Source of the DNA: an uncultured Collinsella sp.
Lineage (GTDB): Bacteria > Actinomycetota > Coriobacteriia > Coriobacteriales > Coriobacteriaceae
Length of the DNA: 64,000 bases
Direction: 5' to 3'
Assembly (NCBI GenBank): GCA_900541745.1
Contig: UQLA01000009.1
Span: forward strand, 21,018 to 85,017
Below, one piece after another: positions 54,395 to 62,890 of this stretch. The notes below the pieces were generated by a model, which had not been told where the DNA came from, did not search any database, and saw only the letters and a list, made by a program, of their open reading frames with translations. Position 1 is the first letter of the stretch; each line of letters opens with the position of its first letter. Made by a program: the position numbers and the translations under genes.

Positions 54395-55561
54395 TTAGGC
54401 AGCCGGGCAGATCTTCTTGAAGAGCTCGATGACGTCGTCGAGCGTCGCCTCGCGCGGGTTACCCGGGAAGCAGGCGTCGGCCATGGCGTCCTTGGCCAGG
54501 ACCTCGATCTCGTCAGCCTTCATGGCCTCGCAGACGTGCGGGATGTTCACGTCGGCGGAAAGCTGCTTGACGGCGGCGATAGCGGCGTCGGCGGCCTCGT
54601 CGGTGCTCATGCCCGTGGTGTCAACGCCCATGGCAACGGCAACCTTGGCCAGGCGCTCGGTGCAAACCGGCTTGTTGAACTCCATGGCAATCGGCAGCAG
54701 CATGGCGCAGGCGACACCGTGCGGGGTGTCGTAGTGAGCGGACAGAGTGTGAGCCATGGCGTGGTCGATGCCCAGGCCAACATTGGAGAAGCCCATGCCG
54801 GCGACATACTGGCCAAGAGCCATGCCCTCGCGGCCGGAGCCGGGCTGACCGGACTTGGCCTCGGCGACGGAGTCGCGCAGGTTCTCGCTGATCAGCTTAA
54901 TGGCCTCAAAGTGAAACATGTCGGAGAGCTCCCAAGCGCCCTTGGTGGTGTAGCCCTCGATGGCGTGGGTCAGAGCGTCCATGCCAGTGGAAGCGGTCAG
55001 GCCGGCGGGCATGGAAGCCATCATGTCGGGGTCGACGACGGCGACCTCGGGGGCGTCGTTGGTGTCGACGCACACGAACTTGCGGACCTTCTCGGGGTCG
55101 GTGATGACGTAGTTGATGGTCACCTCAGCAGCGGTACCGGCGGTCGTCGGCACAGCGATGGTGAACACGGCGTGGTTCTTAGTCGGAGCAACGCCCTCGA
55201 GGCTGCGGACATCGGCAAACTCGGGGTTGTTGATGATGATGCCGATGGCCTTAGCGGTGTCCATGGAGGAGCCGCCACCGATGGTCACGATAGCGTCAGC
55301 CTCGGCGGCCTTGAAGGCCTCGACGCCGTCCTTGACGTTCTGAATCGTGGGGTTGGGCTTGATCTCGGAGTAGAGGCTCCAGGCGATGCCAGCGGCGTCG
55401 AGCTCGTCGGTCACCTTGGCGGTAACGCCAAACTTGACCAGATCGGGATCGGAGCAGACGAAGATCTTCTTGTAGCCGCGACGCTGGAGCTCGCCGGGGA
55501 TCTCCTTGATGGCGCCGGAACCATGATAAGAGATGGTATTGAGAACGAAACGATTAGCCAT
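54395..55561 (-). CDS. fucO: Lactaldehyde reductase-type iron alcohol dehydrogenase
   Basis: ATG 55561 follows GGAGG. The 388-residue sequence is close to E. coli FucO across its length (NNPEFADVRSLEG, TTAGTAAEVTINYVITD, MALGQYVAGMGFSNVGLG). The iron ligands are visible: Asp and His in MDALTHAIEGY, His in MAHTLSA and His in TPHGVA; the NAD-binding GGGSSMDTAKA is also present. It reduces lactaldehyde to 1,2-propanediol in anaerobic fucose or rhamnose fermentation. No fucose genes are adjacent, so another short-chain aldehyde is possible. A LacI-type palindrome lies ~100 bases upstream. Confidence 0.93.
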   Translation of the reverse strand: MANRFVLNTISYHGSGAIKEIPGELQRRGYKKIFVCSDPDLVKFGVTAKVTDELDAAGIAWSLYSEIKPNPTIQNVKDGVEAFKAAEADAIVTIGGGSSMDTAKAIGIIINNPEFADVRSLEGVAPTKNHAVFTIAVPTTAGTAAEVTINYVITDPEKVRKFVCVDTNDAPEVAVVDPDMMASMPAGLTASTGMDALTHAIEGYTTKGAWELSDMFHFEAIKLISENLRDSVAEAKSGQPGSGREGMALGQYVAGMGFSNVGLGIDHAMAHTLSAHYDTPHGVACAMLLPIAMEFNKPVCTERLAKVAVAMGVDTTGMSTDEAADAAIAAVKQLSADVNIPHVCEAMKADEIEVLAKDAMADACFPGNPREATLDDVIELFKKICPAA

Positions 55562-55973
55562 TGATAGCCTCCCATCGTGTGCGGGGCATCCATTACGCCC
55601 CACGCTATGAGTCCCATCCTAACGCTTTTGAAACAGAAAACGCGTGAGAACGTCAAAAGTGTTAAAGCGTTTCAACAGAATAACGGAGCCCTAGTCCTTC
55701 TCTCCCGACAGCAGCGAAGGCTAGATTATAGGAGCAATCGCCCAAAGAATACGACCGACTCAGTCTATAAATTGTTTCTGTTTTAGCAATATATGTTTGA
55801 CAATACGTTTATAACAAGATATTTTGTAGTGACTAACATGCATGCAGCAAATAACGTCATTCATTTTGTTAGAAATTGCCCATGCGGTTATTGCAGCTGC
55901 ATCTACTGCAACGTACAGCGTAATTCTCCGCACGAAGCAGAAGACGGTTCCAATTCGATCGAGGCGATGACAC
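55562..55973. other. 412-base AT-rich gap upstream of fucO
   Basis: No gene is supported. A near-palindrome TTAAAGCGTTTCAA (55662-55675) and a similar CGCTTTTGAAAC (55623-55634) look like LacI/GalR-type operators for fucO. The right half is clearly richer in A and T than fucO and marks the edge of the 55.6-57 kb islet. Confidence 0.55.
55662..55675. promoter_or_regulatory. LacI/GalR- or cre-like operator upstream of fucO
   Basis: TTAAAGCGTTTCAA is palindromic except at one pair, with the central CG typical of LacI/GalR-family and catabolite-repression sites. It sits 100 bases upstream of fucO. Confidence 0.5.
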
Positions 55974-56513
55974 ATGGTGGCTAGTGGTCCTAAATCGAGC
56001 AAGACGGCTACAAACGAATATCGAATCTCAATTGAAGGTAACCCTTATCCGCATACTCTGGCTCTCATCAACCCAGCGGGAGACAGCCTCAACATCAAAA
56101 AACATGGGTTCACGGGTCCACTAGGACAGCTATTGAGTCTTAAATATACCGTTTATGACGATGCAAATGAAAAACTCTTCACTGTCGTCGACGGCGGTTT
56201 TAGCAACATGCCCAGGGTTGCGCTCATCATCGAACACGAGGAAGTTGCGGTGTTCGATTATGGTCTAAACAGACTTGAGATGAAGTGCGTAACGAACATA
56301 CCGGATTACACAATAAAAGGTAACTTCCTATTTGGAGATTACGATATATTCAGCCAACGGGAAGTGAAACTATCTTCAGTTATCGTCCTTCAATGTGATA
56401 AACAATCGTGCTTTAGCATACAGGTTTTGGATAAAGCCGAATTAGCCGCCGCAATTGGAATACCTACAGCCATTGCCCTTCTTAGGGCTCGGATTGAAGA
56501 GCATCTCGAATAA
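55974..56513 (+). CDS. LURP-one/tubby-like protein, AT-rich gene
   Basis: From ATG 55974, after GAGG, the 179-residue sequence shows the alternating strand pattern of LURP-one-related (tubby-like) barrels: YRISIEGNPYPHTLALINPAGDSL, LKYTVYDDANEKLFTVVDGG, DYTIKGNFLFGDYDIF and FSIQVLDKAELAAAIGIPTAIALL (each given in part as landmarks). The C-terminal helix is the family's usual end. Family members may bind membranes or lipids; function is unknown. Base composition is much lower in GC than the flanking genes, so transfer is likely. Convergent with the ABC remnant, whose end it overlaps by 32 bases. Confidence 0.6.
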   Translation: MVASGPKSSKTATNEYRISIEGNPYPHTLALINPAGDSLNIKKHGFTGPLGQLLSLKYTVYDDANEKLFTVVDGGFSNMPRVALIIEHEEVAVFDYGLNRLEMKCVTNIPDYTIKGNFLFGDYDIFSQREVKLSSVIVLQCDKQSCFSIQVLDKAELAAAIGIPTAIALLRARIEEHLE

Positions 56514-56806
56514 ATCGCAAAAAGCAGTTCGTAACAACATTCAGGAGCTGGATTGTTTTTTCTGGCTCCTGGAACTGTATTACATAGTCTGCAAATTGTT
56601 CGAAACCATGTCCATGATCCGCAGTGATGGCATTATGCTTTTTCATCTCCTGCGTAAACGCTACTTTCAAAAAGGATATCGAAACACTATCTAAATTGTT
56701 GCAGGACTCATCCAGACTAATAATAGAATAGCTGCTCAGAAAGGCTCTACAAAGCAATAAAGACGACAGTTCTCCGCCTTGATTATCAACTTGATTACTG
56801 TCGTCT
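56482..56806 (-). pseudogene. Remnant of an ABC-transporter ATPase (C-terminal third)
   Basis: On the minus strand an open frame beginning just after TAA 56807-56809 reads QGGELSSLLLCRAFLSS, IISLDESCNNLDSVS and ADHGHGFEQFADYVIQF. These are the ABC signature, Walker B/D-loop and H-loop of an ABC ATPase in the right order and spacing. The Walker A half is missing and a stop precedes the signature, so the gene is truncated. A small ATG-led frame at 56833 (MSELFIQNKTTVIK) may be its lost start. It is AT-rich. It could be left over from a bacteriocin-immunity or export system. Confidence 0.7.
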
Positions 56807-56808
56807 TA
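56761..56808. repeat. 11-bp inverted repeat inside the ABC remnant
   Basis: AAGACGACAGT (56761-56771) and ACTGTCGTCTT (56798-56808) are perfectly complementary across a 26-base loop and followed by ATTTTG. It may now act as a plus-strand terminator after the LURP-one-like gene. Confidence 0.55.
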
Positions 56809-56958
56809 TTTTGAATAAAAAGCTCTGACATATGTCCATCCCCTTAACTAATAATCATAGCTGGAAAGATGGCATTTTTATTCTATAGCCTCAAGCAACA
56901 CGCTTTGCTGACGTCAAATCTTGTCATTACAAACATGTACCTGAGCGCTTAAGACTCC

Positions 56959-56989
56959 AAAAAAGGGGCGGCCGAGATGGCCGTCCCCT
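56959..56989 (-). terminator. Terminator of the YoaK-like gene
   Basis: AGGGGCGGCC (56964-56973) pairs with GGCCGTCCCCT (56979-56989) with one bulge, followed on the minus strand by a run of T. Confidence 0.75.
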
Positions 56990-57039
56990 CCCCAATATTG
57001 ATCAGCGCGGCAAAGGGACAGCCCCTTTGCCGCATTCGG

Positions 57040-57756
57040 TTACTTTCGGCAGCCCTCTTTCCAAGCCTCGGCCGCAACCTTCCAGCGTAAGCGCAAGTCG
57101 CGCTCGCGGTCGATGAACATGATGGCAAACGCGACAAACAGCAGCAAGCTCGCCACGACGATGGCGTGCAGGCCCATGCGCTCAATACACCAGTTGCCCA
57201 ACACGGCGCCAAACACAAAGGTAAAGATCACGCCAAAGTACAGCAGGCCGTTTTCCAAAAAGCCGCGCCTGTGGGTGATGATGTAATCATCCACGTTTTG
57301 CAGCGCGTTGCGCAAATTGCCGATGCACATGGTCGTAGCGATGCCGTGACCGTGGATCTTGCGGAAGCTCTCGACCTGCATGCCGCAGGCAAACGAGGTG
57401 AGGCAGTTGGCGAGCAGGTTGAAATTGCCGCCCGGGATAAAGCTCACGCCCAGCAAGATGACGGCTTCAAAGAACACCGTCACCTGACGCCAGTGGATCA
57501 CGCTGCCAAACCGCTCGTGTACCAGATCGGCAAGCATAATACCCACGGCAAACGACACCACAGGGAAGAAGTAGCGCCCCGCAAGTGCCCAGTTGCCCTC
57601 CGAGATGCTCACGCCCACGAGCAGGATGTTGCCTGTCTGCGCGTTGGCGAAAACATGGTCGCGCCCAATGTACGAATACACGTCCATAAAGCCACCGGCG
57701 AGCGCCAAGATGATGCCCAGCTCAATAGACTCCGATATCTGTTTGGCACGCTGCAT
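57040..57756 (-). CDS. YoaK/DUF1275-family membrane protein
   Basis: ATG 57756 follows AGGAGG by ten bases. The 238-residue protein has six TM segments with the family motif GGFMDVYSYI (near 24-33), NAQTGNILLVG, and GHGIATTMCIGNLRNAL. DUF1275 proteins are polytopic and of unknown function. A cytoplasmic basic tail (DRERDLRLRWKVAAEAWKEG) follows. The gene is divergent from the YgiQ-like gene. Longer starts in the upstream frame are unlikely because they would run through the divergent promoter. Confidence 0.88.
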   Translation of the reverse strand: MQRAKQISESIELGIILALAGGFMDVYSYIGRDHVFANAQTGNILLVGVSISEGNWALAGRYFFPVVSFAVGIMLADLVHERFGSVIHWRQVTVFFEAVILLGVSFIPGGNFNLLANCLTSFACGMQVESFRKIHGHGIATTMCIGNLRNALQNVDDYIITHRRGFLENGLLYFGVIFTFVFGAVLGNWCIERMGLHAIVVASLLLFVAFAIMFIDRERDLRLRWKVAAEAWKEGCRK

Positions 57757-57937
57757 CGTCGTGCATCCTCCTTGTTGACGACCCTCTCGTGCGTTGGCGG
57801 AAACATAGCCGCCGTTCATACTGTAACCCATTGACAACATGGCGTGCGCGCGAGACGACCCCTTCGACACAGGGATACACAGTCTGGAAACAAACACCAC
57901 CCGCATCGACACGCCGATCCGCCGGCTCGTGTACTCC

Positions 57938-57972
57938 ACCAGTCTTTTTAGCCCCGTCCCAAAAAGACTGGT
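57938..57972. repeat. Perfect 12-bp inverted repeat between divergent genes
   Basis: ACCAGTCTTTTT (57938-57949) and AAAAAGACTGGT (57961-57972) flank an 11-base loop. The right arm abuts a -10-like TACAAT (57973-57978). It may be an operator or a weak terminator. Confidence 0.55.
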
Positions 57973-58009
57973 TACAATTACGTGCAGCATACAAACACCG
58001 GGAGGGATC

Positions 58010-60142
58010 GTGGCAAAAAAGCCTCAGCACGCTCAGAACAACCAGCGCAGTCAGCAGGGCAAACAGGGCCAGCAGCAAAAGCGCGGCGGTAAGGCGCAGG
58101 GCTCGCGACCCACGCATGCCTCTGCAGCGCCCGCCCGCCCCTGGCGCCCGGGCCGCGACAAATTCCTCCCCGTCAGCCGCGCCGACATGGATGCGCGCGG
58201 CTGGGACCAGTGTGACTTTGTCTACATCTGCGGCGACGCCTACGTGGACCACCCCAGCTTTGGTATGGCCATCATCAGCCGCGTACTCGACGCGCACGGC
58301 TATAAAGTGGGCATTATCTGCCAGCCCGACTGGACCGACCCCGCCAGCATCACGGTGCTCGGCGAGCCGCGCCTGGGCTTTCTCGTCAGCGCCGGCAACA
58401 TGGACTCCATGGTCAACCACTATTCGGTGACCAAGCACCGCCGCCACACCGACGCCTATACCCCCGGCGGCGAGGAGGGGCACCGCCCCAATCGTGCCGT
58501 CACGGTCTACGGCAACCTCATCCGCCAGACATTCAAGGATGCCCCCATCATCATCGGCGGCATCGAGGCAAGCCTGCGCCGCCTGGCCCACTACGACTAC
58601 TGGCAGGACAAGCTCAAGCGCTCGGTACTACTCGACTCGGGCGCCGACATCCTCATCTACGGCATGGGCGAGCACGCGATCGTCGAGATCGCCGACGCGC
58701 TCGACGCGGGACTGCCCGTGGACCAGATCACCTATATCAACGGCACCGTTTACCGCACGGGTTCGCTCGACGAGGTTTACGACTACGACCTGCTGCCCAG
58801 CTGGGACGACCTTACCGCCGACAAGCTCAACTACGCGCGCAGCTTCAATGTGCAGCAGCAGAATATGGACCCCATCACCGGACACCGCCTGGTAGAGCCC
58901 TACCCCAACAGCGTCTACGTAGTGCAGAACCCGCCATCGGCGACGCTCACCACCGATGAGATGGACGAGGTGGCCGAACTCCCCTACGCACGCGATTGGC
59001 ATCCCGATTACGACGCGGCGGGCGGCGTGCCGGCCTTTGCCGAGATCAAGTTTTCCATTAGCTCCAACCGCGGGTGCTTTGGTGAGTGCTCGTTTTGCGC
59101 CCTCACCTTCCACCAGGGCCGCGTGCTGCAGATGCGCAGCCACGACTCGATCATGCGCGAGGCCGAGCTGCTCACGCGCGATCCCGAGTTTAAGGGCTAC
59201 ATCAATGACGTGGGCGGACCGACGGCCAACTTTAGCCGCCCTGCCTGCGACAAGCAGCTCAAGCACGGCGTGTGCAAGAACAAGCGCTGCCTGTGGCCGA
59301 GCGTGTGCAAGAACATGGTGGTCGACGAGAGCGGCTACACGCAGCTGCTGCGCGACCTGCGTCAGCTGCCGGGCGTCAAAAAGGTCTTCGTCCGCAGCGG
59401 CATCCGCTTTGACTACACCATGGCCGACGCCTCGGACGAGTTTTTGCGCGAGCTGCTGGAGCACCATGTCTCGGGCCAGCTACGCGTAGCACCCGAGCAC
59501 GTGAGCGATGCGGTGCTGTCCGTGATGGGCAAGCCGAGCCGCGCCGTCTACGACGCGTTCTGCCGTAAATTTGAGCGCTTGAACCGCGAATACGGACTCA
59601 AGCAGTACGTGGTGCCGTATCTGATATCGAGCCACCCCGGTTCAACGATGAAGGAAGCCGTGGACCTTGCCGAAGCCGTGCGCGACATGGGCTACATGCC
59701 CGAGCAGGTGCAGGACTTCTACCCCACCCCATCCACCATGTCGACCTGCATGTACTACACCGGCGTGGATCCGCGCACCATGGAGCCGATCTACGTGGCG
59801 CGCGACCCGCACGAGAAGGCCATGCAACGTGCGCTCATCCAGTATCGCAAGCCCGAGAACTACAAGCTCGTGCGCGAGGCGCTGGAAAAAGCCGGCCGCC
59901 GCGATCTGATTGGCTACACCAAGCATTGCCTGATTCGTCCCGTGCCGCCGCGCCCGGGCGAGACATCTGCCAACGGCGGGCATGGAACCGGCAAGAAGGG
60001 CGGCAAGCCGCACGGTGGCGCCGGCAAGGGGCCCAAGGGTAGCAAGGGGCACAGCGGCATGTCGCGCGCACAGAACACTGCCGGTCGCAATCGCGCGGCC
60101 CAGGGGCGTCAGGGCGCCAACGGAGGCGGACGCCGCAACTAG
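58010..60142 (+). CDS. YgiQ-family radical SAM protein (UPF0313)
   Basis: The best start is GTG 58010, three bases after GGGAGGG; longer upstream starts enter the divergent promoter. After a basic, Gln-rich N-terminus, the protein shows the YgiQ signature: the CFGECSFC cluster motif (C-x3-C-x2-C, near 355) that binds the 4Fe-4S cluster, YINDVGGPTANF, and the C-terminal cysteine-bearing segment (CKNKRCLWPSVCKN). The C-terminal ~60 residues are Gly/Lys-rich and low in complexity. The family's reaction is unknown. It overlaps by four bases the end of the convergent CPBP gene. Confidence 0.92.
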   Translation: MAKKPQHAQNNQRSQQGKQGQQQKRGGKAQGSRPTHASAAPARPWRPGRDKFLPVSRADMDARGWDQCDFVYICGDAYVDHPSFGMAIISRVLDAHGYKVGIICQPDWTDPASITVLGEPRLGFLVSAGNMDSMVNHYSVTKHRRHTDAYTPGGEEGHRPNRAVTVYGNLIRQTFKDAPIIIGGIEASLRRLAHYDYWQDKLKRSVLLDSGADILIYGMGEHAIVEIADALDAGLPVDQITYINGTVYRTGSLDEVYDYDLLPSWDDLTADKLNYARSFNVQQQNMDPITGHRLVEPYPNSVYVVQNPPSATLTTDEMDEVAELPYARDWHPDYDAAGGVPAFAEIKFSISSNRGCFGECSFCALTFHQGRVLQMRSHDSIMREAELLTRDPEFKGYINDVGGPTANFSRPACDKQLKHGVCKNKRCLWPSVCKNMVVDESGYTQLLRDLRQLPGVKKVFVRSGIRFDYTMADASDEFLRELLEHHVSGQLRVAPEHVSDAVLSVMGKPSRAVYDAFCRKFERLNREYGLKQYVVPYLISSHPGSTMKEAVDLAEAVRDMGYMPEQVQDFYPTPSTMSTCMYYTGVDPRTMEPIYVARDPHEKAMQRALIQYRKPENYKLVREALEKAGRRDLIGYTKHCLIRPVPPRPGETSANGGHGTGKKGGKPHGGAGKGPKGSKGHSGMSRAQNTAGRNRAAQGRQGANGGGRRN

Positions 60143-61050
60143 GGCAGCGGTGCGCTCGCTGCGTCCGTCCCACACGCGTGGCGCAGCGAGCGCATTGCCT
60201 CAACGAGGATGACGCCGGCGATGGCAACCGTGACCACCACGCCGAACGGCGTGTCCACAAACCACAGCAGCCCCATGAGATACGACCCGGCATTAAAGGC
60301 AAAGTGCAACAGAATCGTGTAGCGGAGCTTTCCGGTCGTCGCGAGCACCCAACCAAAGATGAGGCCGGCAGCACCCGCGTAGCAACCCTGCACCCAATTC
60401 ATGTGCATAAAACCGAAGATTGCCGCCTGCAGCACAATCGCCGCGGCGATACCCCACGTGCTTGGAGTCGCCCAGGGCACCATGGCGCCGTCCTGCGCGC
60501 TCGCACGACGCCGGCGCTTCCAAAGTGGGCGGCACTGCGGATTAAACGCTCGGAGCGAAAACTCAAAAATAATGCCGCGCACCAGCAGCTCTTCACAAAA
60601 TGGGGCGCCGAGCACCGTAGTCAGGACGGCGAGATAGTTGGTGTCGCCCATGCCTGTTTCCTCGACAAGTTCGCTGTAATCGGCCGCCGCCTCGGGCAAC
60701 AGCGACAGCACGGCGTCGGTCACGTAGCCAACGACCACCTGCAGGGCCAGGCCAATCACGATAACGCAGACGATACGTTTCCACGCCCCACGCGCTCCCC
60801 CGCCAAGTGGGCGCTCGCCCTGCCAGCGCGCCATAAACGAACGCGGCCACAGATAACGCCACCACAGCAGCGCCATCAAAAACGATGCCGTCTGCGCGAC
60901 GGCCTGAAGCAATTGGATGTCGAGGTCATCGATCGAAAAACCCATGAACACCGATGCGACGCCAAGGGCGGAAAACAAAACGACGCTCAGGGCAATATCG
61001 GCAGCGACGACGCCAAAACAGGCAAGCGCCCAAATCATCGCATTGAGCAT
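60139..61050 (-). CDS. CPBP-family intramembrane metalloprotease
   Basis: ATG 61050 follows GGAGG. The ~303-residue protein has several TM segments and the CPBP motifs: PFCEELLVRG (EExxxR), FGFMHMNW and HFAFN, whose Glu and His residues are thought to hold zinc. A cytoplasmic or periplasmic loop rich in Arg/Lys (PQCRPLWKRRRRAS) separates two halves. Related proteins process peptides or act in bacteriocin immunity, but no such genes are adjacent. It is convergent with the YgiQ gene and lies downstream of the DinJ gene on the same strand. Confidence 0.88.
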   Translation of the reverse strand: MLNAMIWALACFGVVAADIALSVVLFSALGVASVFMGFSIDDLDIQLLQAVAQTASFLMALLWWRYLWPRSFMARWQGERPLGGGARGAWKRIVCVIVIGLALQVVVGYVTDAVLSLLPEAAADYSELVEETGMGDTNYLAVLTTVLGAPFCEELLVRGIIFEFSLRAFNPQCRPLWKRRRRASAQDGAMVPWATPSTWGIAAAIVLQAAIFGFMHMNWVQGCYAGAAGLIFGWVLATTGKLRYTILLHFAFNAGSYLMGLLWFVDTPFGVVVTVAIAGVILVEAMRSLRHACGTDAASAPLP

Positions 61051-61066
61051 GCCAACCTCCTCCCGA

Positions 61067-61111
61067 CGACTAGTCATTGGGGACGTTCTTCAACGACTAG
61101 CTGTTGGGGAC
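61067..61111. repeat. Tandem pair of 18-base repeats ending the DinJ gene
   Basis: CGACTAGTCATTGGGGAC (61067-61084) and CGACTAGCTGTTGGGGAC (61094-61111) are 15/18 identical with a 27-base period. They encode the last residues of the DinJ-like protein and its stop. Confidence 0.65.
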
Positions 61112-61295
61112 ACTCTTTGCCAAAGGCCCCGTTGGGCGAGATGTCGAACGGGAAGGTGCCGCAGCGATTGAAGGCGGCGATGAACATGCGGATGGCGTTG
61201 GACGGCGTGGTGCCTACGAGCTGGGTTGCCGCCGCGAAGGCCGCCTTTTCCTCAGGCAAGACCTTCGCTACAACCGGGGTCATGTGTTCTGCCAT
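61074..61295 (-). CDS. Orphan RelB/DinJ-family antitoxin
   Basis: ATG 61295 follows AGGAA. The 73-residue protein fits the DinJ pattern: an N-terminal strand (MTPVVAKVLPEEKAAF), the ribbon-helix-helix LVGTTPSNAIRMFI, then PFDISPN. The last 20 residues (GKECPQQLVVEERPQ) are read through the tandem repeat and are not typical of the family. No toxin gene (YafQ or RelE-like) is next to it: upstream is a promoter region, downstream the CPBP gene. An operator-like dyad is present upstream. Confidence 0.8.
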   Translation of the reverse strand: MAEHMTPVVAKVLPEEKAAFAAATQLVGTTPSNAIRMFIAAFNRCGTFPFDISPNGAFGKECPQQLVVEERPQ

Positions 61296-61345
61296 GGCGC
61301 TTCCTTTTTGAAACGACGGTGGTGCGGATAGATGCGGGCCACGCG

Positions 61346-61510
61346 GCTGGGCGACGGGCTGTGAAGGCAACCCGATTGGCCCGCATCCGGAGTTTGTTTC
61401 TGCGGCGTTGGTATTACTTGGTATTCCTAAGTATTACCCCGCAGATAGAATACCACACCCGACCCCATGGGGACGGAGGAAAACGAATCATTTTGTTGCT
61501 CAGTTAGTAT
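61346..61510. other. Promoter region of the antitoxin gene
   Basis: It contains direct repeats TTGGTATTAC/TTGGTATTCC (61408-61427) and a dyad GGTATTACTT/AAGTATTACC (61410-61419, 61429-61438, one mismatch), which look like operators for the ribbon-helix-helix protein. CCATGGGGACGGAGGAAAA, a recurring motif, is at 61465-61483. Confidence 0.55.
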
Positions 61511-62887
61511 TTAGAGCGTGATGATGTCCGAGATATCGAGGGCCTGAACGTCGACGACATCGTGCGTGGCGAGCAAGAGCGTGCGACCGTCGAGCAGGTC
61601 TAGCACGGCCTCGGCCGTCGCATCGCGCGCGGCGGCGTCCAGGCCGGTAAAGGGCTCATCCAGAATGACGGCACAGCCGCCACACAGCAGGGCTCGAGCG
61701 ATCTCGACACGACGGCGCTGCCCGCCCGAAAGCTCAGCCACGCGAACATGTACGTCGATTCCCGGCACCAACCGGCGCAGCAAGGTCGTAGCGTTCGAAG
61801 CATCCACGCGCGCATCGGCACACACCAGCACGTTATCCAAAGCCGAGCTGCCCTCTACCAAGCGTGCATCCTGAAACACCATCGAGCACGGCGCGCACTC
61901 CCCCGCTGCCAACGAAAGCAGCGTCGACTTGCCCATGCCCGAAGCGCCCATCACGCAGATACGCCCACCCGCAGGCACGTTGAGCACCAGACCATCCAGC
62001 GCCGGCGCCCAGGGCGCACGATCGCCCACGGCAAGCGCAAGCTCCGCTGTGGCGCCATCGCTCGCAGCCCCCGCACGCCCGCGCAGTCCATGCCCATGCG
62101 CCCGCACGGCCGCGCGCCACGCCACGGGTCCCGAAACCCGCAGCAGCCACACCAGCACGCGCTCACACGCCCACGAGGCGGCAACGACCAGCACGGTCCA
62201 CGCCAGCAAATCAGCCGTCTCAATCAAAAGCTTTGCCTGATAGATGCGCTCGCCCACGGTGCCCACCGCCATGCCGATCAGCTCGGCTGCCACGCCGGCC
62301 TTCCAGCTCATGCCGATCACGGCGCGGGCGCACGAAAGCACAAACGGCAGGACTTCGCGCCAGGTATGGGCGCAAAACAGGCGCCAGCCGCGCACGCCAT
62401 GCAGACGGAACATCTGCTCCAGCGGTTTATTCACCTGTGCCAAGCCCTCGGCCAGCGAAAAATACACGCCCGGCAGCGCCATCAAAAAGACCGCGGCGAT
62501 GCTCACGCGCGCCGATCCCAACCAAATAAGCAGCAGGACCACCACGCAGGCAACCGGCGTCGCCTTAACAAACGAAAGTGCCGGAGCCACCAGGCGCGCA
62601 AACGCCCGCAACCGTGACGAAATCCCGGCGAGCACGCCACCACACACCGCGGCAAGCGCCAGCCCGCCCAGTATCCGCGCGCCCGAGCCCACCAAAATCG
62701 CCCAGGTACCGCCATCGCACACCAGGCGCAGCAGCGCCAAGGCAACAGCACCCGGCCCCGGCAAGATCAGTGGCTGCGCCACCAGCACCGCCGCGAAGAC
62801 CCACACGGCAAGCCAAAAGGCGGCGACGGCACCTGCTGCCGCCACCGCCTTCATACGCTCTGTCATTTGTCGAGCAAACGCACGCAC
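61511..62887 (-). CDS. Fused ABC importer: SsuC-like permease plus ATPase in one polypeptide
   Basis: The start is GTG 62887, six bases after a GGAG that lies within the last codons of the upstream gene, so it is translationally coupled. Residues 1-~235 form a BPD_transp_1-type permease (PLILPGPGAV; WKAGVAAELIG, the EAA-like loop). Residues ~270-458 are an ABC ATPase: Walker A GASGMGKST, signature ELSGGQRRRVEIARALL, Walker B AVILDEPFTGLD and H-loop ATHD. In the NitT/TauT/SsuBC family these are normally two proteins. A substrate-binding lipoprotein is just upstream. The transported substrate cannot be told. Confidence 0.9.
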   Translation of the reverse strand: MRAFARQMTERMKAVAAAGAVAAFWLAVWVFAAVLVAQPLILPGPGAVALALLRLVCDGGTWAILVGSGARILGGLALAAVCGGVLAGISSRLRAFARLVAPALSFVKATPVACVVVLLLIWLGSARVSIAAVFLMALPGVYFSLAEGLAQVNKPLEQMFRLHGVRGWRLFCAHTWREVLPFVLSCARAVIGMSWKAGVAAELIGMAVGTVGERIYQAKLLIETADLLAWTVLVVAASWACERVLVWLLRVSGPVAWRAAVRAHGHGLRGRAGAASDGATAELALAVGDRAPWAPALDGLVLNVPAGGRICVMGASGMGKSTLLSLAAGECAPCSMVFQDARLVEGSSALDNVLVCADARVDASNATTLLRRLVPGIDVHVRVAELSGGQRRRVEIARALLCGGCAVILDEPFTGLDAAARDATAEAVLDLLDGRTLLLATHDVVDVQALDISDIITL

Positions 62888-62890
62888 GGG

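Noticed and set aside
55760..56002. Overlapping short frames on both strands in the AT-rich islet
   Set aside because: No start signals, codon bias or motif; AT-rich DNA next to GC-rich genes gives such frames by chance.
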